From contig NZ_JACHJC010000001.1 of the NCBI RefSeq assembly GCF_014203425.1, forward strand, positions 3,436,001 through 3,500,000: a stretch of DNA of 64,000 nt. Direction: 5' to 3'. The position numbers were made by a program, and so were the translations under genes. This document shows positions 41,829 through 50,846 of the stretch, piece after piece; position 1 is the stretch's first letter; every line of letters begins with the position of its first letter. The stretch comes from Micromonospora echinospora. Its GTDB lineage: Bacteria > Actinomycetota > Actinomycetes > Mycobacteriales > Micromonosporaceae. Below the pieces are notes generated by a model that did not search any database, was not told where the DNA came from, and saw nothing but the letters and a program-made list of their open reading frames with translations.

Positions 41829-42626
41829 TCACTGCGTGATCGTCCACCCGCCGTCGACGACGAGCAACGCCCCGTTGACGTACGAGGCCAGCGGCGAGAG
41901 CAGGAAGAGGATCGGCCAGGCGATCTCGTCCGGCGTGGCCATCCGGTGGCTCGGCACCCGGGCCAGCACGGACTGCCCTGCCGGGGACCCGGCGAAGCCC
42001 TGCAGCCTCGGAGTGTCCACCATGCCGGGGGCGACCGCGTTGGCCCGTACGGCGTCGGCCCGGTGCGCGGCCAGGTGCCGGGTGTAGCCGACGATCGCGG
42101 CCTTCGCCGCGCTGTACCAGTCGGAGGCGGTGCCCACGACGGTGCCGGCGACCGAGGCGGTGTTCACGAGGGTCGCCCCGGGCGGGGCCTGTTCGAGCCA
42201 GACCTGGGTCACCGACCGCACGCTGCCGACACACAGCCGCACGGCGTGGTCGAAGTCGAGCTCGGTCGCCGAGGACGGGCCGGCGTTGTTGACGAGGTGG
42301 CGCACCGGCCCGTACGCCGAGCGGGTCCCGGCGAGGGCCGCGCGCACGGCCGAGGCGTCGGCGACGTCGACCACGTGGGGGTCGACCACCCCGCCCGCCG
42401 CGCGGACGGCGGCGCTCACCGCCGTGAGGGCGGCGGCGTCGAGGTCCCACGCGGACACCACGAGTCCCTGGGCCGCGGCGGCCGCCGCTGTCGCTGCTCC
42501 GATCCCGCTGCCGGCCCCGGTCACGACGACGATGTCGCCCGTGCGGAAGCCGAGCCGTGGCGCGCCGGCGTCGGCCCCGGGCCTCCGGTCGCCCGCCTCG
42601 TGTGCCGGAGTCCGCGGGTCACTCAT
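41829..42626 (-). CDS. SDR oxidoreductase
   Basis: A 265-residue SDR with VVVTGAGSGIGAATAAAAAA, LVNNAGPSSATELD, Ser in NTASVAGTVVG and the pair SDWYSAAKAAIVGYTRHLAA (Tyr and Lys present). SYVNGALLVVDGGWT closes the fold. It is third in the minus unit that begins with the MFS gene at 45299 and overlaps the SnoaL-like gene by eight bases. Confidence 0.85.
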   Translation of the reverse strand: MSDPRTPAHEAGDRRPGADAGAPRLGFRTGDIVVVTGAGSGIGAATAAAAAAQGLVVSAWDLDAAALTAVSAAVRAAGGVVDPHVVDVADASAVRAALAGTRSAYGPVRHLVNNAGPSSATELDFDHAVRLCVGSVRSVTQVWLEQAPPGATLVNTASVAGTVVGTASDWYSAAKAAIVGYTRHLAAHRADAVRANAVAPGMVDTPRLQGFAGSPAGQSVLARVPSHRMATPDEIAWPILFLLSPLASYVNGALLVVDGGWTITQ

Positions 42627-43203
42627 CGGAGTGCCCGGGGTCGCTGTCCGGGGCCGGGCCGTCGGGCGGCCACGGGCGGCTGATCGGGTCGGAGGCGTCG
42701 CGGGCTCCCCGCAGCGACGCGTCGGGGATCGGCCACTGGCCGGCGAGGTCGTCGACCCGTTGCCACTCGGAGACGGTGAGGCGTTCCTGAACCCGCCACT
42801 CGCCCGCGCGCCGGGTGACGAGGTCGACGTAGCGGAACCCGCTGATGATGTTGCCGCGCGGCGGCTCGGACGTGCTGCGCTGCAACGCGATGCCGTACGT
42901 CTCGGCCCGGGCGCGGTCCGGGTCGGCCGGGTCGAGTTCGACCAGGGTGTTCGTCAGGTAGTGCATCGTCATGGTGCGCCGCGCCACGAGCGCGAAGACC
43001 ATGTCCAGCGTCGTGTCCCGTTCGGCCACGGTCCCGCCGAGGGTGATCCGGGCGTCCGGGTGGAAGGCGCTCGCGGCCAGGTCCCGGTCCATCCGGTCGA
43101 TCCCGCGCGCATAGCGCAGCAGGGCACGCTCGACGGCCCGCTCGGCGAGCAGTGCGTCCAGCTCGACCGGGCCGGCCGGAAGGGACCGCGACGGTTCAGA
43201 CAC
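42619..43203 (-). CDS. SnoaL-like (NTF2-fold) protein
   Basis: A 194-residue protein of the SnoaL_4-like group. It has ERAVERALLRYARGIDRMDR and DLAASAFHPDARITLGG at the N-terminus and GNIISGFRYVDLVTRRAGEW with VQERLTVSEWQRVDDLAGQW toward the C-terminus. Relatives are common beside steroid and aromatic catabolic genes and are thought to isomerise, dehydrate or bind ring intermediates. It has a disordered Pro-rich tail. GTG start, overlapping the SDR upstream. Confidence 0.78.
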   Translation of the reverse strand: MSEPSRSLPAGPVELDALLAERAVERALLRYARGIDRMDRDLAASAFHPDARITLGGTVAERDTTLDMVFALVARRTMTMHYLTNTLVELDPADPDRARAETYGIALQRSTSEPPRGNIISGFRYVDLVTRRAGEWRVQERLTVSEWQRVDDLAGQWPIPDASLRGARDASDPISRPWPPDGPAPDSDPGHSDE

Positions 43204-44017
43204 CGAAGCCTCCGTCGACGTCGAGCTTCTGCCCGGTGATGAAGCCGGCCCGGTCGCTGGCCAGGAAGCAGGCGGCCTCGGCGATGTCGAGGGCGCTGCC
43301 GAACCGCCGCAGCGGAGTCGAGGACCGGGCGACGGCCAGGGCGCGTTCGTCGAGGTCCCCCGAGGAGATCAGCCGCTCGGCCATCCCGTCGGTGAGCATG
43401 CCCGGCCCGACGCAGTTGAACCGGATGCCGAAGCGGCCCTCCTCGTTGGCGAAGGCCCGTACGAGCGCCTCGACCGCCGCCTTCGGCGCGGCGGAGAGGC
43501 CGTCCCGGGCGGGATAGCGCGTCGTCGCCGCGGTCGTGATCGCCACGACGTTGCCGCGGCTCTGACGCAGGGCCGGGAGGCAGGCCGAGACCAGCGTGAA
43601 GAAGGCGGTCGTGTCGTTTGCGACCTGCGTGGCGAACTGCTCGGGACGCACTGTGGACAGGTGCCGCATGGGCACGTGCGGCCCGGCCGCGTGCACGATC
43701 GTGTGCAGCGGCCCGCGGCTTCCGGTGAGCTCCGCCACCAGGGCGGCGGTGGCCTCGGCGTCGGTGAGGTCGAGGTGGTGCGCCGAGTGCGTGCCGGACG
43801 CGACGGACGGCAGCTCGTCGATCACCTGCCGGGCGGCGTCGGCGTCGCTGCGGTAGGTGATCGCCACCGCCGACCCCCGGCGCGCCAGTTCGCGGGCGAC
43901 GACCCGGCCGAGGCCGCCGGTGCCGCCGGTGACGAGCGCGACACCGGCGCGGTGGACGAAGTCGGCGGGCACGGGCAGCGCCACCGCGGGTGCGGTCGGG
44001 GAGGAATGGTCGGTCAC
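43196..44017 (-). CDS. SDR-family protein lacking the catalytic Tyr
   Basis: A 273-residue SDR-fold protein. The cofactor motif GVALVTGGTGGLGRVVAREL and YRSDADAARQVIDELP are normal. In the active site the motif reads DGLSAAPKAAVEALVRAFAN: Lys179 is present, but Ser175 occupies the Tyr position and Thr162 the usual Ser position. The C-terminus FLASDRAGFITGQKLDVDGG is normal. Either it uses another acid or it is a non-catalytic partner. CAGGAG upstream supports GTG at 44017. Confidence 0.82.
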   Translation of the reverse strand: MTDHSSPTAPAVALPVPADFVHRAGVALVTGGTGGLGRVVARELARRGSAVAITYRSDADAARQVIDELPSVASGTHSAHHLDLTDAEATAALVAELTGSRGPLHTIVHAAGPHVPMRHLSTVRPEQFATQVANDTTAFFTLVSACLPALRQSRGNVVAITTAATTRYPARDGLSAAPKAAVEALVRAFANEEGRFGIRFNCVGPGMLTDGMAERLISSGDLDERALAVARSSTPLRRFGSALDIAEAACFLASDRAGFITGQKLDVDGGFGV

Positions 44018-44066
44018 GACGAACTCCTGGAAGAGCGGGGCGGACAACGGGACGGGCCGGGGTCGG

Positions 44067-45299
44067 TCAGGTCGCGGGAAGGGGGTCGGCGCGTCCGCGA
44101 CGCAACCACAGGAGCACCGTGGCGGCCGTGGCCAGGCACGCGGCGGCGTACAGCATGAAGGCGGCCGTGGAGCCGAACCACGTGCTCAGCCCGCCGAGCA
44201 GGAGGGCGCCGAACGGCATGCCACCCCAGCCGAGGAAGTAGAGGCTCATCACCCGGCCGCGCTGCGCGTCGTCGACGACCTTCTGGACCACCGTCTGCAG
44301 GGTCACCATGGCGGCGAGGCTGAACGTGCCGCACAGCAGCGCGGCCGCCGCGAGTACGGGCACCGTCGTGGCGGCCCCGAGCAGGGCGTTGCTCAGGCCG
44401 AGCAGAACGAGGGTGACAGCGGCATGCCACACGGTGGCGATGCGCTCGGAGAGGCGGGCCACGACGAGGATGCCGAGGAGCGAGCCCAGCCCGGTCAGCG
44501 CCACGAGCATGGGGAAGACCGGGTCCGGGTTGTCCGTGGTCGCGGCCGCCCGGACGGGGAGCTGGGTCGTGAAGGCGCACCCGAAGAACGCGTTGACCGC
44601 GACGATGACGAGGCAGAGCGCGGCCGGGGGACGCTCGCGGGCGTGCCGGATCCCCGCGCGGACCTGCGCGACCAGGCTCTCGCGGGCCGCCCGGACGGCC
44701 GGCGGGACGCGACGGGTGCGGACCGCGACCGCGGCGGCGGCCGCGGCGAGGGTGAGCGTCGCGTACATCACGAACGTGCCCAGCGGTCCCCAGGCCACGA
44801 GGATCAGCCCGGCGACCGCGGGGCCGATCGAGCGGGCGAGGTTGAGCCCGGCAGCCTGGATCGGTACGGCCTGGCCGAGCGCCTCGGCCGGGACGGTGTT
44901 GGCCACGAGTGCCTGGGTCACGGGGGACAGGAAGCTGATTCCGGTGCCGGCGAGGAAGGCGAGCGCGAGCATCACGGGCAGGGCGACGATCCCGGCCGCG
45001 ATCGTCGCCGCACAGACTCCGGCCAGGACGGTGGTCGCCAGGAGCACGCCGATCTGCAGCCGCCGCCGGTCGACGGCGTCGGCCAGCACCCCGGCCGGGA
45101 TGGAGAAGAGCGTGAACGGCACGAGCAGGCAGAAGAAGAGCGCCCCCATCGTCGCCGGGGTGGCGTCGCTGTCGATGAGCACCGACTGGAAGGCGATGTT
45201 GCAGCCCCAGTAGCCGGCCTGGGACAACACCAGGGTCAGGAGTACGAAGCGGAAGTCTCGGAATTGCAGGGCCGAGAACATTTTCACGTCTTTCGCCAT
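44067..45299 (-). CDS. MFS transporter (MFS_3/EntS-like)
   Basis: A 410-residue 12-helix major facilitator protein. It starts MFSALQFRDFRFVLLTLVLS after a short basic lead and shows FQSVLIDSDATPATMGALFF, FSIPAGVLADAVDRRRLQIG (the A-motif) and a second half beginning VRAGIRHARERPPAALCLVI. EntS-type members export siderophores or drugs or carry small acids. Here it is the first gene behind operator 6 on the minus side and may move the substrate or a dead-end intermediate. The start at 45299 has a very close AGAAGG. Confidence 0.82.
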   Translation of the reverse strand: MAKDVKMFSALQFRDFRFVLLTLVLSQAGYWGCNIAFQSVLIDSDATPATMGALFFCLLVPFTLFSIPAGVLADAVDRRRLQIGVLLATTVLAGVCAATIAAGIVALPVMLALAFLAGTGISFLSPVTQALVANTVPAEALGQAVPIQAAGLNLARSIGPAVAGLILVAWGPLGTFVMYATLTLAAAAAAVAVRTRRVPPAVRAARESLVAQVRAGIRHARERPPAALCLVIVAVNAFFGCAFTTQLPVRAAATTDNPDPVFPMLVALTGLGSLLGILVVARLSERIATVWHAAVTLVLLGLSNALLGAATTVPVLAAAALLCGTFSLAAMVTLQTVVQKVVDDAQRGRVMSLYFLGWGGMPFGALLLGGLSTWFGSTAAFMLYAAACLATAATVLLWLRRGRADPLPAT

Positions 45300-45322
45300 C
45301 CTTCTGTCGTTTCCGGGACCCT

Positions 45323-45336
45323 ACCAAGCGCTTGCT
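45323..45336 (+). promoter_or_regulatory. KstR2-type operator 6 (ACCAAGCGCTTGCT)
   Basis: Perfect consensus between divergent starts at 45299 (minus) and 45394 (plus). Confidence 0.85.
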
Positions 45337-45393
45337 TGCATCGCTAGTGTCGGGTGTGGTTTTCTTCCCGTACCTCGAGTGAAAGGGCGTGCC

Positions 45394-46278
45394 GTGAGCG
45401 GCTTCTGCGCAGGACGAACGGTGATCGTGACCGGAGCCGGACAGGGGCTGGGCCGGGTCCACGCCCTTGAGTTCGCCCGGCAGGGCGCCGCCGTCGTCGT
45501 CAACGACATCGACAGCAGCCGGGAGGCGGCCCAGGCCGTCGTCGACGAGATCCGCGCACTGGGCGGTCGCGCGGTCGTCAGCACCGGCGACGTCAGCGAC
45601 TGGGCCTACGGCGAGCGCCTCGTGCGCGAGGCGGTCGAGACCTTCGGCGGGCTGCACACCCTCGTCAACAACGCCGGCATCAACCGCGACCGGATGCTGG
45701 TCAACATGAGCGAGCAGGAGTGGGACCTCGTCCTGCGGGTCGACCTCAAGGGACACTTCGTCCCGATGCGCCACGCCGCCGCCTACTGGCGGGACGCGGC
45801 CAAGGCCGGCCGCCGGATCGCCGCGCGCGTCGTCAACACGTCCTCCGGCGCGGGGCTCATGGGCAGCGTCGGACAGGGCAACTACGGGGCCGCCAAGGCC
45901 GGGATCGCCGCCCTGACCCAGATCGCGGCCGCCGAGTGGGCCCGCTACGGCATCGTCGTCAACGCGATCGCCCCCTCTGCCCGTACCCCGATGACCGAGG
46001 CCGTCTTCGCCGAGGCGATGGCCGCCCCCGAGACGGGCTTCGACGCGATGGACCCGGCCAACGTCTCCCCCCTCGTGGTCTGGCTCGGCTCCGACGCCGC
46101 GCAGGCCGTCAGCGGCGCCGTCTTCGAGGTCGCCGGGGGCGAGGTCTCGCTCGCCGACGGCTGGCGACACGGGCCGGCCGTCGGCAAGGGCGCCCGTTGG
46201 GAGCCGGAGGAGCTCACCGACGTGGTCGCCGACCTCATCGCCCGCTCCGAGCCGCCGACCCCCGTCTACGGTGCCTGA
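45394..46278 (+). CDS. C-terminally extended SDR (MFE-2-like dehydrogenase type)
   Basis: A 294-residue SDR. TGAGQGLGRVHALEFARQGA, LVNNAGINRDRMLVNMSEQE and NYGAAKAGIAALTQIAAAEW (Tyr and Lys intact) resemble the 3-hydroxyacyl-CoA dehydrogenase domain of multifunctional enzyme 2 and Rv3548c-type proteins. The 60-residue C-terminal extension (SLADGWRHGPAVGKGARWEP) is shared with the paralogue at 61495. It precedes the IpdE1/IpdE2 genes and may oxidise a beta-hydroxyacyl-CoA. GAAAGGG favours GTG at 45394. Confidence 0.85.
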   Translation: MSGFCAGRTVIVTGAGQGLGRVHALEFARQGAAVVVNDIDSSREAAQAVVDEIRALGGRAVVSTGDVSDWAYGERLVREAVETFGGLHTLVNNAGINRDRMLVNMSEQEWDLVLRVDLKGHFVPMRHAAAYWRDAAKAGRRIAARVVNTSSGAGLMGSVGQGNYGAAKAGIAALTQIAAAEWARYGIVVNAIAPSARTPMTEAVFAEAMAAPETGFDAMDPANVSPLVVWLGSDAAQAVSGAVFEVAGGEVSLADGWRHGPAVGKGARWEPEELTDVVADLIARSEPPTPVYGA

Positions 46279-46279
46279 C

Positions 46280-47464
46280 ATGGGTGCTGACGCAGCGCGG
46301 GCCACCGGTGCGCCGGTGAGCGACGAGCAGTTCCGGGCCGAGATCCGCGGCTGGCTCCAGGAGGCCCTCACCGGGCCGTTCGCCGAGGCGGTCGGCACCG
46401 GCGGTGAGGGACGCGAGCACGAGGCGCACGAGCTGCGCCGCGAGTGGGAGCGCCACCTGGGCCGGGCCGGCTGGATCGGCCTCTCCTGGCCCACCGAGTA
46501 CGGCGGTCGCCCCGCGACCCTCGCCCAGCAGGTCATCTTTCACGAGGAGTACGCCCGCGCCGGCGCACCCGGCCGGCTCGGGCACATGTCCGAGCAGCTG
46601 CTCGGCCCGACCCTGCTCGCATTCGGCACGCCGGAGCAGAAGGCGCGCTTCCTGCCCCGCATCACCAGCGGCGAGGACATCTGGTGCCAGGGCTACTCCG
46701 AGCCCGGCGCGGGCTCGGACCTCGCCGGGGTGCGCACCCGCGCCGTGCGCCGGGGCGACCACTACGTCATCACCGGGCAGAAGGTGTGGACCTCGCTGGC
46801 GCACCTGGCCGACTGGTGCTTCGTGCTGTGCCGCACCGACCCCGGCTCGACCCGCCACGCGGGGCTTTCGTACCTGCTGGTGCCGATGGACCAGCCCGGC
46901 GTGACGGTGCGTCCGATCACCCAGCTGACCGGCACGAGCGAGTTCAACGAGGTCTTCTTCGACGAGGCCGTCGCTGCCGTCGAGCATCGCGTCGGCGCCG
47001 AGGGCGAGGGCTGGAAGGTCGCCATGGGCACCCTGGGCTTTGAGCGCGGCGTGTCCACCCTCGGCCAGCAGATCGGCTTCCGCCGGCGCCTCGATGCCGT
47101 CATCGCCCGGGCCCACTCCAACGGCGCCTGGCTGGAGCCGGCGCTGCGTGACCGCCTCGTCGACGCCTACATCGGGCTCGAGGTGATGCGGCACTCGGCG
47201 GTGCGGCTGCTCGCGTCCGCAGGTGAAGGGCTGTCCGGCCTGGAGGCGTCGATCTCCAAGCTCCAGTGGGCCACGTGGAACCGCTCGCTGGGCGAGCTCG
47301 CGGTCGACGTCGAGGGGGCCGGGGCGCTGCTCACCGGGCCCGGGTACGAGCTGGACGACGCCCAGACCCACTTCCTCTTCAGCCGCGCCAACACGATCTA
47401 CGGCGGCTCCAACGAGATCCAGCGCAACATCATCGCCGAGCGCCTGCTCGGCCTGCCCCGATGA
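46280..47464 (+). CDS. ipdE1: Acyl-CoA dehydrogenase subunit, IpdE1 (FadE30)-like
   Basis: A 394-residue acyl-CoA dehydrogenase very like FadE30 (Rv3560c): FRAEIRGWLQEALTGPFAE, GGEGREHEAHELRREWERHL, GYSEPGAGSDLAGVRTRA, GQKVWTSLAHLADWCFVLC and TIYGGSNEIQRNIIAERLLG. In mycobacteria IpdE1 forms an alpha2beta2 enzyme with IpdE2 that desaturates 5-hydroxy-HIP-CoA, the first beta-oxidation step on the ring C/D remnant. The partner is the next gene. Start uncertain: ATG 46280 is used, but GTG at 46271 or 46316 is possible. Confidence 0.9.
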   Translation: MGADAARATGAPVSDEQFRAEIRGWLQEALTGPFAEAVGTGGEGREHEAHELRREWERHLGRAGWIGLSWPTEYGGRPATLAQQVIFHEEYARAGAPGRLGHMSEQLLGPTLLAFGTPEQKARFLPRITSGEDIWCQGYSEPGAGSDLAGVRTRAVRRGDHYVITGQKVWTSLAHLADWCFVLCRTDPGSTRHAGLSYLLVPMDQPGVTVRPITQLTGTSEFNEVFFDEAVAAVEHRVGAEGEGWKVAMGTLGFERGVSTLGQQIGFRRRLDAVIARAHSNGAWLEPALRDRLVDAYIGLEVMRHSAVRLLASAGEGLSGLEASISKLQWATWNRSLGELAVDVEGAGALLTGPGYELDDAQTHFLFSRANTIYGGSNEIQRNIIAERLLGLPR

Positions 47465-47474
47465 GGTGAGGACG

Positions 47475-48620
47475 ATGACCGGATCGCACGCCGACCCTCG
47501 TGCCGTGGCCGAGACGTCGCACACGGAGGCGGCCGAGGATCTCGCCCAGATCCGTGCCTCCGTGGCCGAGGTGCTCGACGGGCAGGCCGACCTGCGCCGA
47601 ACCCACGAGGTCATGGTCGGGGAGCAGGGCTACGACCCGCTGCTGCACGAGTTGCTCACGGCCGAGCTGGGCCTGCTCGGCCTCGTCGTACCGGAGCACC
47701 TCGGCGGGCTCGGCCTCGACGTGGCCGCCGCGACCGCCGTCATCGAGGAGCTCGGGGCCCGGCTCGTGCCGGGCGCCCTCGCGACGAGCCTCACCGCGAT
47801 CCTCGCCGCCCGCGCTCTCGGTCCCAACGCCGAGCCCCTGCTGGCACGCGTCGTGGACGAGCAGCTGACCCTGGCCGTTGCGCTCGCGGAGGACGGCGCG
47901 GGCTGGGATCTCGAACAGACCGCCACCCGGGCCACCGGCGCCGGGGACGAGTGGGCGCTGACCGGGACGAAGACCGTCGTCGCCGGGGTCGAAGCCGCCC
48001 GGGTCGTTCTCGTCACCGCCCGGAACCCGGGTGGTGAGCTCGGCGTCTACGCCGTGGACCTGGCCGCCGACGGGGTGGACGTGCGGACGCACATGACGCT
48101 CGACCAGACCCGGCGGCTGAGCACTGTGCACCTGCGCGGGGCCGCCGCCAGCCGGGTCGACGCCCCCGGTGGCGAGGGGGCCCGGGTGCTGCTGGACCAC
48201 GTGCGCGCCATGCTCGCACTGGAATCGGCGGCCGCCGCCCGCGCCTGCCTCGACCTCACCGTCGACTACCTCAAGGTCCGGGAGCAGTTCGGCCGCCCGA
48301 TCGGGTCGTTCCAGGCCCTCAAGCACCGCTGCGCCGACCTCGCCGTCGCGGTCGCCGGAGCGCGGGCCACGGCTGACCACCTCGTCACGACGCTACGCAC
48401 CGGTGCCGCCACCCGCTCGCACGACGCGGCACTGGCCAAGCTCGTGTGCGCCGACACGCTGATGACGGTCGCAGCCGAGGCGATCCAGTTGCACGGCGGT
48501 ATCGGGTTCACCTTCGAGCACCACGCACACCTGTTCTTCAAGCGCGGCAAGTCGACCCAGCTGCTGGCTGGTTCTCCGACGGCGGTTCGCGCCGAGGTGG
48601 CAGCGCTCGCCGGCCTCTGA
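47475..48620 (+). CDS. ipdE2: Acyl-CoA dehydrogenase subunit, IpdE2 (FadE33)-like
   Basis: A 381-residue acyl-CoA dehydrogenase of the smaller-subunit type. It has LLTAELGLLGLVVPEHLGGL, VREQFGRPIGSFQALKHRCA and AIQLHGGIGFTFEHHAHLFF and lacks the SEPGAGSD FAD signature, as expected for the second chain of the IpdE1-IpdE2 heterotetramer. Ten bases separate it from IpdE1. The assignment to IpdE2 rests mainly on pairing and general similarity to FadE33. A strong hairpin follows. Confidence 0.85.
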   Translation: MTGSHADPRAVAETSHTEAAEDLAQIRASVAEVLDGQADLRRTHEVMVGEQGYDPLLHELLTAELGLLGLVVPEHLGGLGLDVAAATAVIEELGARLVPGALATSLTAILAARALGPNAEPLLARVVDEQLTLAVALAEDGAGWDLEQTATRATGAGDEWALTGTKTVVAGVEAARVVLVTARNPGGELGVYAVDLAADGVDVRTHMTLDQTRRLSTVHLRGAAASRVDAPGGEGARVLLDHVRAMLALESAAAARACLDLTVDYLKVREQFGRPIGSFQALKHRCADLAVAVAGARATADHLVTTLRTGAATRSHDAALAKLVCADTLMTVAAEAIQLHGGIGFTFEHHAHLFFKRGKSTQLLAGSPTAVRAEVAALAGL

Positions 48621-48658
48621 GCCGGCCGCCGAAGTCCACGACAGGCAGGAGCGGAAGG

Positions 48659-48695
48659 ACGGAGGGGCCGCACCGAACCGGTGCGGCCCCTCCGT
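48659..48695. terminator. Strong bidirectional terminator hairpin
   Basis: A perfect 17-pair stem with a three-base AAC loop (left arm 48659-48675, right arm 48679-48695). It separates the convergent ipdE2 (plus) and SDR (minus) genes. Confidence 0.85.
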
Positions 48696-48714
48696 CGTAC
48701 GTGGGCCGCCGGGC

Positions 48715-49521
48715 TCAGCCGAGCGGACCGGTGCCGGGCGGCTGGGCGGCCAGGTGCCGCGACGGGATCTCCCCACCACCGTCGATGACGATCTCGGTGC
48801 CGGTGACGTAAGCGGAGAGCGGCGAGACGAGCAACAGGCAGGCTGCGGCGATGTCGGCCGGGGTGGCCATCCGCCGCATGGGGATCGTCCGCGCCACACG
48901 ATCCTGCCCCGCCTCGTCGCCGTAGTAGAGGTGCGAGAGCTCGGTCTGTACGAGCCCCACCGTCACCTGGTTGACCCGTACGGCGGGGGCGAAGTCGAGC
49001 CCGAGGCAGCGGGTCAGCATCGTCAGGCCCGCCTTGGCCGCGGCGTACGCGGCGGTGTCCGGGGCCGGGTTGGCTCCGGCGACCGAGCCGATGTTGATGA
49101 TAGTGCCGCTGCCCTGACGCTGCATGACCTCGTTGGCCTGCTGGGCGACGTAGAACGGGGCGAGCAGGTTGAGCGTGACGACCGCCGAGACGAAGCGGGG
49201 GGACACCGTCGCGGTGTCGGCGCTCGGTGCGCCGCCGGCGTTGTTGACCAGGATGTCGAGCCGGCCGAACCGCTCCACCGCCGCGGCGACGAGGGCTTTG
49301 GCCTGCTCCGGATCGCGTACGTCCGACTGGACGAAGACGGCGGCGCGTCCGTCGATCCCGGGCAGTTGTTCGGGCTCGCTGCGGCCGCACACGAGCACCC
49401 GCGCCCCGGCCTTGAGGAATGCGCGGGTGATCTCGGCGCCGATGCCACGGGTGCCGCCGGTGACGATGGCGACCTGGCCGGTCAGGTCGACGCCGCCGGG
49501 CGTCGTGGGGGAGTGGGTCAT
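48715..49521 (-). CDS. SDR oxidoreductase, possible IpdF counterpart
   Basis: A 268-residue classical SDR: VAIVTGGTRGIGAEITRAFL, ILVNNAGGAPS, Ser in NIGSVAGANPAP, the pair DTAAYAAAKAGLTMLTRCLG (Tyr and Lys present) and AYVTGTEIVIDGGG. It is directly downstream of fadA6 with overlapping ends behind operator 7. In mycobacteria the KstR2 regulon has IpdF, an SDR acting on the 5-hydroxyl of the HIP skeleton; several SDRs here could play that part and I cannot choose between them by eye. Confidence 0.85.
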   Translation of the reverse strand: MTHSPTTPGGVDLTGQVAIVTGGTRGIGAEITRAFLKAGARVLVCGRSEPEQLPGIDGRAAVFVQSDVRDPEQAKALVAAAVERFGRLDILVNNAGGAPSADTATVSPRFVSAVVTLNLLAPFYVAQQANEVMQRQGSGTIINIGSVAGANPAPDTAAYAAAKAGLTMLTRCLGLDFAPAVRVNQVTVGLVQTELSHLYYGDEAGQDRVARTIPMRRMATPADIAAACLLLVSPLSAYVTGTEIVIDGGGEIPSRHLAAQPPGTGPLG

Positions 49522-50672
49522 CAGAGCCTCTCGATGATCGTGACGTTGGCCTGGCCGCCGCCCTCACACATCGCCTGCAGGCCATAGCGGCCGCCGGTGC
49601 GTTCGAGCTCGTGCAACAGGGTGGTCATCAGCCGGGCGCCGGTGGCGCCGAGCGGGTGGCCCAGGGCGATCGCGCCGCCGTTGACGTTGACCCGCTCCGG
49701 GTCGGCCCCCGTCTCCTTGAGCCAGGCGAGCACGACCGAGGCGAACGCCTCGTTGATCTCGAACAGGCTGATGTCGTCGATCGACAGCCCGGTGCGCTCG
49801 AGCGCGTGGGCGGTGGCGGGGATCGGGGCGGTGAGCATCAGCACCGGGTCGTCGGCGCGCACCGACAGGTGGTGGATCCGGGCGCGCGGGGTCACCCCGT
49901 GCTCGGCCACTGCCCGCTCGCTCATGACGAGCAGGGCCGCCGCGCCGTCGCAGATCTGGCTCGCCACGGCGGCGGTGACCCGGCCGCCCGGGGTCAGCGG
50001 GTCGAGGCTGGCCATCTTCTCCAGGCTCGTGTCGGGGCGCGGACAGGTGTCGGTGTCGACGTCGCCGACGGCGTGGATCTCGCGGCTGAAGCGGCCCTCG
50101 GCGATGGCCCGCAGGGCCCGCTCGTGGCTACGCAGGGCGAAGCGCTCCATGTCCGCTCGGCTGACGCCCCACTTCTCGGCGATCATCTCGGCTGAGCGGA
50201 ACTGCGAGATCGGCTCGTCGCCGTAGCGCTTGCGCCAGCCGACGGACCCGGAGAAGGGGTCGTCGAAGCCGTACTGCTGACCGGTGAGCATCGCGGCCGA
50301 GATGGGGATGGCGCTCATGTTCTGCACACCCCCGGCGACGACGACGTCGTTGACTCCGGCCATGACGGCCTGGGCTGCGAAGTGCACCGCCTGTTGGCTC
50401 GAGCCGCACTGCCGGTCCACGGTGACGCCGGGTACGTGCTGCGGGAGCCCGGCGGCGAGCCAGGCGGTGCGGGCGATGTCACCGGCCTGTGGGCCGATGG
50501 TGTCGACGCAGCCGAACACGACGTCCTCGACGGCGTCGGGGTCGACCCCCGAGGAACTCATGAGGCTGGTGAGCGCGGCGGCTCCCAGGTCGGCGGAGTG
50601 GATGTCGGCGAGCGCGCCACCGCGTCGCGTGACGGGGGTGCGGACGGCGTCCACGATGTATGCCTCTGCCAC
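49521..50672 (-). CDS. fadA6: FadA6-like thiolase
   Basis: A 383-residue thiolase very similar to mycobacterial FadA6 (Rv3556c): EAYIVDAVRTPVTRRGGALA, VTVDRQCGSSQQAVHFAAQA (nucleophilic Cys near residue 90), FRSAEMIAEKWGVSRADMER, NGGAIALGHPLGATGARLMT (catalytic His) and MCEGGGQANVTIIERL (second Cys). FadA6 cleaves beta-keto-CoA intermediates late in steroid ring C/D breakdown. GAAGGAAA upstream supports GTG at 50672. It is divergent from fadD3 around operator 7. Confidence 0.92.
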   Translation of the reverse strand: MAEAYIVDAVRTPVTRRGGALADIHSADLGAAALTSLMSSSGVDPDAVEDVVFGCVDTIGPQAGDIARTAWLAAGLPQHVPGVTVDRQCGSSQQAVHFAAQAVMAGVNDVVVAGGVQNMSAIPISAAMLTGQQYGFDDPFSGSVGWRKRYGDEPISQFRSAEMIAEKWGVSRADMERFALRSHERALRAIAEGRFSREIHAVGDVDTDTCPRPDTSLEKMASLDPLTPGGRVTAAVASQICDGAAALLVMSERAVAEHGVTPRARIHHLSVRADDPVLMLTAPIPATAHALERTGLSIDDISLFEINEAFASVVLAWLKETGADPERVNVNGGAIALGHPLGATGARLMTTLLHELERTGGRYGLQAMCEGGGQANVTIIERL

Positions 50673-50777
50673 CGGGTTTCCTTCCTTCACATGCCTCACC
50701 GGTCGGTGCCGGAGGTCGGATCGGTTGAGTCGGCGTGGCTCGCTGACGCTGGTCGCCGGCATCGCCACCGCTAGTCT

Positions 50778-50791
50778 AGCAAGCGCTTGGT
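50778..50791 (+). promoter_or_regulatory. KstR2-type operator 7 (AGCAAGCGCTTGGT)
   Basis: Perfect match to AnCAAGnnCTTGnT, between fadA6 (minus) and fadD3 (plus), the same gene pair types that KstR2 controls in mycobacteria. Confidence 0.85.
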
Positions 50792-50846
50792 TGGTAGTCT
50801 GTGCTTCGTTTCGACAAAGTGACCGGCTCCGCGTGAGGAGATGTGC

